17,041 nt of DNA, from assembly GCA_022737715.1 (NCBI GenBank), contig JAIITD010000025.1:1-17041 (forward strand), given 5' to 3'. Both the position numbers and the translations under genes were made by a program. Shown piece after piece: positions 7,506 through 12,391 of this stretch; position 1 is the first letter of the stretch, and every line of letters begins with the position of its first letter. This stretch comes from Veillonella sp. GTDB lineage: Bacteria > Bacillota > Negativicutes > Veillonellales > Veillonellaceae. The notes below the pieces were generated by a model, which saw only the letters and a list, made by a program, of their open reading frames with translations, did not search any database and was not told the DNA's origin.

Positions 7506-7535
7506 ATTATATTATTTTGTCATACTTGCTTTCAA
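7506..7535 (-). promoter_or_regulatory. Promoter of the toxin-antitoxin operon
   Basis: On the minus strand TTGAAA (7535-7530) and TATAAT (7511-7506) are 18 bases apart. Transcription would start near 7499, ten bases before the palindrome, so the whole palindrome would be transcribed. Confidence 0.6.
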
Positions 7536-7667
7536 TGCAGCAATTTATGCACGAAGTTCTTGTAGCATCCATATTTTATTTATTTTTTACTATATTTATT
7601 TATCAGCCGTAGTCTACAAAGCTGTAATTATACTATATAAAACGAGCTATTATCTGTTTTTAGGCAT

Positions 7668-7797
7668 ACAAAAAAGACATGTTACTCTTCTCTCGTCTCT
7701 CTCGTAACATGTCTTAATTTGTATATAGATCTCTCGAACTATATCATATTGTGTCTGGCTGAACTCTCTAATCCCTTTTTGACACGCCAGTATGTCT
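7668..7797 (-). ncRNA. Candidate small RNA with purine-rich GAGAG loops
   Basis: A minus-strand transcript of about 130 bases is framed by a strong promoter (7804-7832) and an intrinsic terminator (stem 7674-7685 / 7704-7715 followed by six T). Read 5' to 3', it has a first stem with two competing pairings (CTGGC 7790-7786 with GCCAG 7759-7755, or GTGTC 7785-7781 with GACAC 7755-7751), a second 6-bp stem (7744-7739 with 7728-7723) and the terminator stem. Each loop carries an exposed GAGAG motif: TTAGAGAGTT, TTCGAGAGAT, and a purine-only stretch in the 18-base terminator loop. There is no reading frame of note. It could instead be the 3' untranslated end of the gene at 7906-9339. I match it to no known RNA family. 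Confidence 0.5.
7670..7715 (-). terminator. Intrinsic terminator of the candidate small RNA and/or the upstream secreted-protein gene
   Basis: The 12-bp perfect stem AAGACATGTTAC / GTAACATGTCTT (7715-7704, 7685-7674) has an 18-base loop and runs into six T on the minus strand. On the plus strand the tail is AATTTG, so termination is mainly minus-strand. Confidence 0.75.
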
Positions 7798-7803
7798 ATA
7801 ATT

Positions 7804-7832
7804 ATTTTATATTTTAAAATAATTTATGTCAA
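7804..7832 (-). promoter_or_regulatory. Strong promoter of the candidate small RNA
   Basis: On the minus strand a perfect TTGACA (7832-7827), a 17-base spacer and TAAAAT (7809-7804) lie about 75-100 bases downstream of the stop codon of the 477-residue protein, and no gene follows for this promoter to serve. Confidence 0.6.
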
Positions 7833-7905
7833 TAATTTATTTTTAGTTTAATAATTGCTATTTATAAAGAGATTAAATCAGCTAATTACAATATAAAACC
7901 TACAA

Positions 7906-9339
7906 TTAACCAAGCTGACAGAAATAAATAATATAATTCTTCTCAGGGCTCACTGCTGCCCCCAGTGCATACGGATGATTCCAATTACCACCGAAATCAA
8001 ATAAATATATTACATAATCATCAGGTAATTTTACCGATTCTTCATTAAAAGAGAATCTATGTAAATATTGTTTCTGTAGTTTTCGATTCTCCGACTCTGT
8101 ATAAATAGGATATTCCTTCTTACCTAAACTTACCGTATCCATCTGTTTAGGTTTTAATATATCTCGCTCAGCCTCTACTTTCTTTCGAGTTTCTATATAA
8201 CGCTTATACTTAGCATCGCTACTTTCACCATCAATTTTAATCTTATTAAATTCAGTCAACACTTGATTCTCTAATTCATATATTTCATCAACAGATTTTT
8301 CAATAGGATTATCTATTTTATTTTGTACATATTTCCCCATAGGTACTGTTGTACTTTCTACAACAACTATCGATGTAGGCATTAACGTTTTCAAAGTATC
8401 TGCATATTCCATATTTGAATCAACATAGTTTTTTACATATACATTGGATAGATCAGATTTCGAAATGACAACTTTAGAATCAGTCCGTGCCTCATCAATG
8501 TAAGGCTTTAATTGATCTGGTGTACCACCAAAAGCCAGTTGTACATATGAACCGCCTTGCAAGAATGCAGGATTACTATGTAGATGAATATTCTTTGCAA
8601 AACTAGGTATTTGTTTAGGAAACCCTGGAATCGTAGAAACTAACTTGTAATCCTTAGGATTATTAACAGGATACTCAATTAGCTCTATGGGCTTAAAAAA
8701 CGCCTCTATTGATTCTTTTATCTCCTCTTTAGTTCTAGGTGTATATAAATCATAAGATTTCCCCTTATTCTTTTCTAGAAAGGCTTTAAATTCTTTATCA
8801 TATGCTTTATTCTTATCTGCACGCGTTCTGTATGATGGAATATTAACTGGATTCGTTAATTTAATTTCCCCGTGTCCATTTTTTCTCATATAAGGGCTTA
8901 CGATACGTAATGGTTTATCTCGATTACCATATCCAATACCTTGCTTATTTGTTTCCAAAGTATTATAACGTGTGATTTGTTTGAGTGCCTTTTCATCTCG
9001 ATCATTATAAAGGGGATCAAAAATTTGATACTCCACCTTCATGTCTGACTTTTGTAATTCTACTAATCGTTGTTTAGATCCTTTCTGGCTTTGTGCTTTT
9101 AACAACTTAATTTCTTCAGCTGAAAGCTCTTTTGGATATTTTGAATTACTCTTCCTAACACTTTTAAAAGCTCCAGGAATTACCTCAACAAACTCCGATG
9201 TTAAAGAATCTTCAGATTTTATATTACTTTTTATTCCAACACTTACCGTCTGACTTTGATTTTCAACTGATGCAGCCAAACTAGATTGACTAGATAACGT
9301 TAGTGAAAGCAGACCTAAGGCAATACATTTTTTAATCAT
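7906..9339 (-). CDS. Large secreted protein of unknown function
   Basis: This 477-residue protein has a clear signal peptide (MIKKCIALGLLSLTLSSQSS, cleavage probably after LAA at about residue 23) and no lipobox, repeat or further membrane segment. The mature part is Lys/Glu rich. It has a charged helical stretch at about 340-385 (EKSVDEIYELENQVLTEFNK) and an aromatic, strand-rich end (YVIYLFDFGGNWNHPYALGA, then NYIIYFCQLG). I do not recognise a domain. GGGAGAGAG ends two bases before the ATG at 9339, which supports the start. It is the last host gene before the truncated tRNA at the prophage border, and its upstream region contains the tRNA terminator. It may be periplasmic or exported to the surface. 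Confidence 0.8.
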   Translation of the reverse strand: MIKKCIALGLLSLTLSSQSSLAASVENQSQTVSVGIKSNIKSEDSLTSEFVEVIPGAFKSVRKSNSKYPKELSAEEIKLLKAQSQKGSKQRLVELQKSDMKVEYQIFDPLYNDRDEKALKQITRYNTLETNKQGIGYGNRDKPLRIVSPYMRKNGHGEIKLTNPVNIPSYRTRADKNKAYDKEFKAFLEKNKGKSYDLYTPRTKEEIKESIEAFFKPIELIEYPVNNPKDYKLVSTIPGFPKQIPSFAKNIHLHSNPAFLQGGSYVQLAFGGTPDQLKPYIDEARTDSKVVISKSDLSNVYVKNYVDSNMEYADTLKTLMPTSIVVVESTTVPMGKYVQNKIDNPIEKSVDEIYELENQVLTEFNKIKIDGESSDAKYKRYIETRKKVEAERDILKPKQMDTVSLGKKEYPIYTESENRKLQKQYLHRFSFNEESVKLPDDYVIYLFDFGGNWNHPYALGAAVSPEKNYIIYFCQLG

Positions 9340-9377
9340 ATCTCTCTCCCATAAAATTCTGCTAATCCAGATACAAG

Positions 9378-9407
9378 AAAAGGACCTACAGCGAACTGTA
9401 GGTCCTT
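9378..9407 (-). terminator. Terminator downstream of the tRNA-Leu locus
   Basis: The 12-bp perfect stem AAGGACCTACAG / CTGTAGGTCCTT (9407-9396, 9391-9380) has the loop TTCG on the minus strand and runs into TTTTCTT. It lies six bases past the CCA end of the tRNA remnant. Before integration it would have ended the tRNA transcript. Confidence 0.8.
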
Positions 9408-9412
9408 ATATT

Positions 9413-9474
9413 TGGTGCGGTTGGAGGGACTTGAACCCTCACGAGCGTACGCTCACCACCCCCTCAAGATGGCG
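9413..9474 (-). tRNA. tRNA-Leu(GAG), 3' part only: attachment-site scar at the prophage border
   Basis: Minus-strand reading from 9472 gives an anticodon stem (CCATC / GGTGG) with the 7-base loop TTGAGGG, anticodon GAG at 9465-9463. A long class II variable arm (GAGCG / CGCTC), a perfect T-arm (GAGGG-TTCAAGT-CCCTC, 9440-9424), the 3' acceptor strand CAACCGC, discriminator A and encoded CCA (9415-9413) follow. The matching 5' acceptor GCGGTTG and the D-arm are absent. The DNA beyond 9475 is unrelated. This is what remains of attB after integration into the 3' half of a tRNA gene. The rebuilt complete tRNA should lie at the far prophage end. About 60 bp is therefore the likely att core. Confidence 0.85.
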
Positions 9475-9489
9475 TGGCATTTAACACGC
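9472..9489. repeat. Inverted repeat at the att junction
   Basis: GCGTG (9472-9476) and CACGC (9485-9489) flank 8 bases right where the tRNA homology ends. This could be paired core-type integrase sites or just a small hairpin. Confidence 0.3.
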
Positions 9490-9568
9490 ATTTATAAAAC
9501 CAACAAATCCAGTAGTTATCTACTTTATTAATGCCTAAATAGTTATATATTTTACTATATTTTTTATT

Positions 9569-9590
9569 AAAATGATGTCAAAATGATGTC
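9569..9590. repeat. Tandem 11-bp direct repeat near the att site
   Basis: AAAATGATGTC occurs twice back to back (9569-9579, 9580-9590), about 100 bp inside the prophage end and next to a small DNA-binding gene. Such repeats near att commonly bind excisionase or the integrase arm domain. That role is inferred. Confidence 0.5.
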
Positions 9591-9606
9591 ATTAATAATA
9601 TAAACA

Positions 9607-9807
9607 TTATATGCTATGATCCATTTCTTCACCATACAGCCTTTCCATACCTTGGCGAGTTACAAGCCACATTTTCCCCGACTTCTTAAACTCACCTTCT
9701 TTAAAACCATTCTTTACACGGCCTCTACAATTCTGTTTCAATGAGTCCGCAGTAACATTCCACCGTTCTGCAGCCTCTTGTGTTGTCATTACATCATCTA
9801 GTTTCAT
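9607..9807 (-). CDS. Small helix-turn-helix protein (excisionase/MerR-like DNA-binding fold)
   Basis: This 66-residue protein contains MTTQEAAERWNVTADSLKQN (about residues 7-26), a helix-turn-helix beginning common in excisionase and helix-turn-helix-17 proteins. The wing-like part KSGKMWLVTRQGMERLYG follows, where a Trp-Leu/Val strand precedes the last helix. This is the usual layout of small phage excisionases and of small transcription factors. GGGAG lies seven bases before the ATG, inside the end of the upstream peptide gene, and the start overlaps that gene's stop as TAATG. Its position next to the att scar and tandem repeats favours an excisionase or att-binding role. A helper for phage gene control is also possible. 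Confidence 0.7.
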   Translation of the reverse strand: MKLDDVMTTQEAAERWNVTADSLKQNCRGRVKNGFKEGEFKKSGKMWLVTRQGMERLYGEEMDHSI

Positions 9808-9893
9808 TACAATACTCCCAATATTACTAATAGATTATAAACGGATAATACAAAAGCAATAATACTAATTATTAAAGTTAATCTTGAAATCAT
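9807..9893 (-). CDS. Tiny hydrophobic membrane peptide (28 residues; longer 5' extension possible)
   Basis: From the ATG at 9893 the peptide is MISRLTLIISIIAFVLSVYN plus eight more residues, essentially one membrane helix. It is reminiscent of small holin-like toxin peptides, although I cannot assign a family. The frame stays open upstream. A GTG at 10016 would give 69 residues, but that reading would run through the GC hairpin at 9927-9944 and through the 33-codon gene in another frame, so I prefer the short form. GGCGAG ends three bases before the ATG, which is a weak SD. The stop overlaps the next start (TAATG), so it is coupled to the helix-turn-helix gene. Confidence 0.5.
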   Translation of the reverse strand: MISRLTLIISIIAFVLSVYNLLVILGVL

Positions 9894-9926
9894 ATACTCG
9901 CCATTGGTATAATAGTTAGGAAGATT

Positions 9927-9944
9927 GGGGCTCTTTCGAGCCCC
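9927..9944 (-). terminator. GC-rich hairpin with GAAA tetraloop after the 33-codon gene (attenuator-like)
   Basis: GGGGCTC-GAAA-GAGCCCC on the minus strand is a perfect 7-bp stem with a GNRA loop, six bases after the stop of the 33-residue peptide gene. The tail is AATCTTCC, too poor in T for a strong terminator, so partial read-through or mRNA end protection is likely. Confidence 0.5.
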
Positions 9945-9949
9945 TGTGG

Positions 9950-10051
9950 TTACTGATTTAATAACTGTATTATCGCTATTGCAAGTTGGATAAACGCGGT
10001 TATTATCGGTAGCCACTTTTTTATTCTCTTCCTTAACTTCTTCAATGGCAT
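9950..10051 (-). CDS. Cationic membrane peptide of 33 residues
   Basis: This short reading frame (MPLKKLRKRIKKWLPIITAF then 13 hydrophobic residues ending LLNQ) has a strongly basic N-terminus, six Lys/Arg in the first eleven residues, followed by one membrane helix. The layout is that of small membrane-active peptides and type I toxin-like proteins. AAGGAAGGAGG precedes the ATG at 10051, and a near-consensus promoter lies about 22 bases before it. The SD is close to the start, so the AAGGA eight bases upstream may be the one used. An overlapping frame with GTG at 10016 is the alternative. I see no antisense RNA promoter that would prove a type I system. The location is the prophage border region. 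Confidence 0.55.
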   Translation of the reverse strand: MPLKKLRKRIKKWLPIITAFIQLAIAIIQLLNQ

Positions 10052-10072
10052 CACCTCCTTCCTTATGTCTAT

Positions 10073-10101
10073 ATTATACCCTATATCGTGTATAAAGTCA
10101 A
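10073..10101 (-). promoter_or_regulatory. Near-consensus promoter for the peptide/helix-turn-helix operon
   Basis: On the minus strand TTGACT (10101-10096), exactly 17 bases, then TATAAT (10078-10073): eleven of twelve consensus positions. The start near 10066 leaves only about 15 bases before the ATG at 10051. The spacer edges carry TATAC/GTATA inverted arms that could bind a regulator. Confidence 0.75.
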
Positions 10102-10125
10102 CTATTTATTATACTTTCTACAAAT

Positions 10126-10169
10126 AAAAAACAGCCTACTAATCTAGATAATATCTAGGTCGGTAGGCT
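10126..10169 (-). terminator. Terminator of the cargo operon
   Basis: AGCCTAC (10133-10139) and GTAGGCT (10163-10169) form the outer stem. CTAGATA / TATCTAG inside form a second, self-complementary part. Six T follow on the minus strand. It is clearly related in sequence to the terminator at 12244-12290. Confidence 0.75.
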
Positions 10170-10186
10170 ATTTATATTATAAGTTA

Positions 10187-10453
10187 CTATTTCTTTATAG
10201 GTGCTGATAAATGTATGTTATTTAATATAATGTCCGCATCAGATTTATCCAACGTTTCTCCAGCTTTTATTTTATCTAAAATCACTAATAATTTGTCTTT
10301 GGCTTCATCCAAAAATTCTGCACTCTTATGCAGTCCGCTTATTCTGATACTATCTGCAGACTTACTATATTTTGCAACAAAATACTCTAACATATCTATG
10401 AATTTATCTGAATGTAAATATTCTTGAATGTATTCATCTAATATAGTATCCAT
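10187..10453 (-). CDS. Small helical protein of unknown function, last gene of the cargo operon
   Basis: This protein of about 88 residues begins MDTILDEYIQEYLHSDKFID and ends HLSAPIKK. It appears all-helical, acidic in the N-terminal half, with a central basic stretch (LDEAKDKLLVILDKIKAGET). There is no membrane segment and I recognise no family. GGGGGAG lies just before the ATG at 10453. An in-frame ATG at 10465 lacks an SD and would add four residues. It follows the helix-turn-helix gene after 64 bases, possibly with a weak internal promoter, and is followed by a strong terminator 18 bases past its stop. Confidence 0.65.
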   Translation of the reverse strand: MDTILDEYIQEYLHSDKFIDMLEYFVAKYSKSADSIRISGLHKSAEFLDEAKDKLLVILDKIKAGETLDKSDADIILNNIHLSAPIKK

Positions 10454-10517
10454 ATGCTCCCCCATGATTTTTAAAATACTAGTTGCCTATATTTTATCAT
10501 TTCAAAATTAAATCTAG

Positions 10518-11024
10518 TTATCTATCTTTATATTCTGTTTGTTTTTTTAATAGTAATGTGCCTAATTCTCTAATAATCAAGCGTTCAACATAAATTGGAA
10601 TTTTCCGTCTTCCTTGTTCCCAATTTCTTATAGTCCCTATTGGAATCAAAAACAAATTAGATAAATCTCTTTGTTCTAATCCTAACATTTGTCTTAATTC
10701 TTTTATTGTATAATTTCCCATAAAATATTTTTCAATAAAAAAAACTACATCTCTTACAATCCATTCTTCTAGGTACGGTTTGGTTTGATTGTACTGATCT
10801 AATATAGCTTGTTTTGTTTCTATATCTTCTTCTGTATCATCTTCATCTATTTTATTTATTCGTGCCATTTCTTCATCATTATAATACCAGTCTATAATTA
10901 TATTATTTTCTTCTAGTACTTGAATTGTACTATCCTCATTTAATATTCCATCACTCAATTCCTCTTGTAATTCTTGTAATAATTCTAACTGAAGTTCATC
11001 AACTTTATTTTCTATTCTTCCCAT
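10518..11024 (-). CDS. XRE-type helix-turn-helix protein with acidic N-terminal domain
   Basis: This 168-residue protein has two parts. The first 100 residues are very acidic and helical (for example KIDEDDTEEDIETKQ). Residues of about 105-152 form an XRE-like helix-turn-helix (YTIKELRQMLGLEQRDLSNL, then IPIGTIRNWEQGRRKIPIYV), the pattern seen in HigA-like antitoxins and phage regulators, where TIRNWE is in the recognition helix. The ATG overlaps the end of the ParB-like remnant by 13 bases, so translation is coupled. No canonical SD is seen. It is the best local candidate for the repressor of the operator at 12202-12216. Whether it also neutralises an upstream product is open. Confidence 0.75.
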   Translation of the reverse strand: MGRIENKVDELQLELLQELQEELSDGILNEDSTIQVLEENNIIIDWYYNDEEMARINKIDEDDTEEDIETKQAILDQYNQTKPYLEEWIVRDVVFFIEKYFMGNYTIKELRQMLGLEQRDLSNLFLIPIGTIRNWEQGRRKIPIYVERLIIRELGTLLLKKQTEYKDR

Positions 11025-11233
11025 GATTTGCTAAATTCCTTATCTTTAAATAACGCTGCTAATCCACTTATTTGTTTTAGCCTCAATAATTCATCTGCAT
11101 CCATTCCTATATTACTCATAATCCATTTATCAGACATACCACTTTCAACCAACTCTGCAACAATATTTACCATTGTTTCATAAACAATGCGCCCACTTTT
11201 AATTTTTTGAATTTTTCTATTGCCTTTTTTTGT
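11012..11233 (-). pseudogene. Remnant of a ParB/IbrB-like protein (C-terminal part, start lost or frame-shifted)
   Basis: This minus-strand frame is open but has no good start. It reads GRIVYETMVNIVAELVESGM, then SDKWIMSNIGMDADELLRLK and ISGLAALFKDKEFSKSWEE. I recognise the pattern DADELLRLKQI-GLA-LFKDKEFSKSW as the tail of ParB-domain proteins of the IbrB type, from memory rather than a search. The ParB N-terminal domain is missing. A 26-codon frame starting at 11247 (MLTNEQKKAIEKFKK...) overlaps it in the neighbouring frame and would join smoothly by a -1 shift in the A-rich run near 11200. So this is a broken gene, a shifted gene or a minimal C-terminal protein. It ends inside the next gene's start. 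Confidence 0.5.
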
Positions 11234-11602
11234 TCATTTGTTAACATCTCTTATCAACTCTTGCTTTATTTCTACGTCCATATTAATCTTAGTCGGCTCT
11301 TCTATATGGCAGTAACAGTCTTTAATTTCTTCATTATCATAATTTTTATTATCAAAGGCACCTTTCATCTCTTCTACAGATATTTCTTGTGATTTTCCCT
11401 TTCTATATAGTTTAAATTTCCATTCTTCAGTAAATGAAAATGATACCAACCAACCTTTATGCCCTTCTTCCCTTACTAATTTCTTTGGATGATAAAAACA
11501 CCATCCATGATATTTGCTCTTATTAGGCATATTTATTACAACTGAATTACCTTTATCTTCTTTAATATTTTGTACATTAAAATAAATTTTATTCCATTTC
11601 AT
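11234..11602 (-). CDS. Unknown protein, second gene of the cargo operon
   Basis: This 122-residue protein begins MKWNKIYFNVQNIKEDKGNS, has a Trp/His/Lys-rich middle (KYHGWCFYHPKKLVREEGHK) and strand-like SFSFTEEWKFKLYRKGK, and ends in a charged helix. It looks soluble and strand-rich in its first 75 residues. I have no family assignment. The ATG at 11602 has GGAG eight bases upstream and overlaps the end of the preceding gene by 14 bases, so it is coupled to it. An upstream in-frame start at 11626 lies deeper in that gene and is less likely. Low GC sets it apart from the late genes and suggests recent acquisition with its neighbours. Confidence 0.7.
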   Translation of the reverse strand: MKWNKIYFNVQNIKEDKGNSVVINMPNKSKYHGWCFYHPKKLVREEGHKGWLVSFSFTEEWKFKLYRKGKSQEISVEEMKGAFDNKNYDNEEIKDCYCHIEEPTKINMDVEIKQELIRDVNK

Positions 11603-12155
11603 ATTTATATCTCCATTTCTTTTCACAATCTAACATGCGATTATTTGTTATTCCTCTTAAATAATTAAAATCAAATGTTGATATATTAGCAGTTTTTACA
11701 TATATATCTTGTACTTGTTGATCTGCTACTACATAACTATTTTCTTCATTTGAATATACTTTAAATTCTACATCCACATATTTAATATCATATTCACTTA
11801 AATCAATATTATATTCTTTTGTAATTTTATTTTTAAATATTTTAGGTATATATATTGCCTTGATTGCACTAACTGGAACCTCTGCCACTATATATTCTTC
11901 ATATTCCCCTTTATGAATATCATATTTATCTATTTCATTATGTTTTGCATCAACCTCTACCTCTAACAATACTAATCCATAAGTTGTAAAACTATCCCCT
12001 ATATTATTTTCTTTGAACAAATAAACTACATCTGTTGCATTATTAGATCTACGTGATTCTTCCCAATTATTGTTACCAGTTACATCTATTGGTAATATAC
12101 CTTCTTCTAATATTTTTACTATATCTTTTATATCTACATTTTTGTATAATCTCAT
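11589..12155 (-). CDS. First gene of the cargo operon; possible ADP-ribosyltransferase-like fold
   Basis: This 188-residue protein begins MRLYKNVDIKDIVKILEEGI, like the R/H-x-LY...IL-x2-GI start of ADP-ribosyltransferase and RNA phosphotransferase-like folds. It then shows WEESRRSNNATDVVYLFKEN, YGLVLLEVEVDA and EYIVAEVPVSAIKAIYIPKI. The EYIVAE-x4-IK-IYIP segment resembles the last catalytic Glu region of such enzymes. This is fold-level resemblance only, judged by eye, and the protein may be something else. AAGGAG is five bases before the ATG. The gene follows a near-consensus promoter with a palindromic operator. As first gene of a self-contained operon in a prophage it is a good moron candidate (defence, superinfection exclusion or toxin). 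Confidence 0.7.
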   Translation of the reverse strand: MRLYKNVDIKDIVKILEEGILPIDVTGNNNWEESRRSNNATDVVYLFKENNIGDSFTTYGLVLLEVEVDAKHNEIDKYDIHKGEYEEYIVAEVPVSAIKAIYIPKIFKNKITKEYNIDLSEYDIKYVDVEFKVYSNEENSYVVADQQVQDIYVKTANISTFDFNYLRGITNNRMLDCEKKWRYKYEME

Positions 12156-12194
12156 TTTTTCTCCTTGTTATCATTAACATCATTTATTAATTAT

Positions 12195-12223
12195 ATTATA
12201 CTACGCCATTGGCGTATTGTAAA
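12195..12223 (-). promoter_or_regulatory. Promoter of the cargo operon
   Basis: On the minus strand TTTACA (12223-12218), a 17-base spacer and a perfect TATAAT (12200-12195) give eleven of twelve consensus positions. The ATG of the first gene lies 40 bases after the -10. Confidence 0.75.
12202..12216. promoter_or_regulatory. Palindromic operator filling the promoter spacer
   Basis: TACGCCA-T-TGGCGTA is a perfect palindrome with 7-bp arms. It occupies 15 of the 17 spacer bases between the -35 and -10 boxes. A bound repressor would block polymerase directly. The GC-rich arms stand out in very AT-rich DNA. Confidence 0.7.
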
Positions 12224-12243
12224 TTATTTTTTATGTGTAAATC

Positions 12244-12290
12244 AAAAAAAGCCTATCAACCTAGATATTTTTCTAAGCTGATAGGCTTTT
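12244..12290 (-). terminator. Terminator of the phage late (lysis) operon
   Basis: AAAAGCCTATCA (12247-12258) and TGATAGGCTTTT (12279-12290) form a perfect 12-bp stem, followed by seven T on the minus strand. It separates the lysis genes from the cargo operon. Confidence 0.85.
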
Positions 12291-12391
12291 GTTATGTTAT
12301 TCAGTTATAAACAATTGCTTTACTACTGACAACTAATAGTTGATAGTTGCGTGTATCCGCCATTACACGCTATGGAGATATATGGATCACC
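12291..12391. other. Short non-coding stretch after the lysis genes, with a hairpin
   Basis: GCGTGTA (12349-12355) and TACACGC (12364-12370) form a 7-bp stem with an 8-base loop. A 20-codon minus-strand frame starting in the loop has no SD and is not called. Confidence 0.35.

Noticed and set aside
7751..7789. H-type pseudoknot in the candidate small RNA
   Set aside because: The two stems share a base and leave no connecting loop, so they cannot form together. Alternative conformations are more plausible.
9889..9906. CCAATGG near the 28-codon peptide as a recombination site
   Set aside because: Only the 7-base core matches, and the context is unrelated to the array.
12202..12216. CCAATGG inside the cargo operator as a seventh recombination site
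   Set aside because: A 7-mer is expected by chance about this often in 17 kb. The following bases (CGTA) do not match GGGA, and no fibre-like frame adjoins.
12305..12367. 20-codon minus-strand frame (MADTRNYQ...) after the spanin-like genes
   Set aside because: No SD, very short, and its start lies in a hairpin loop.
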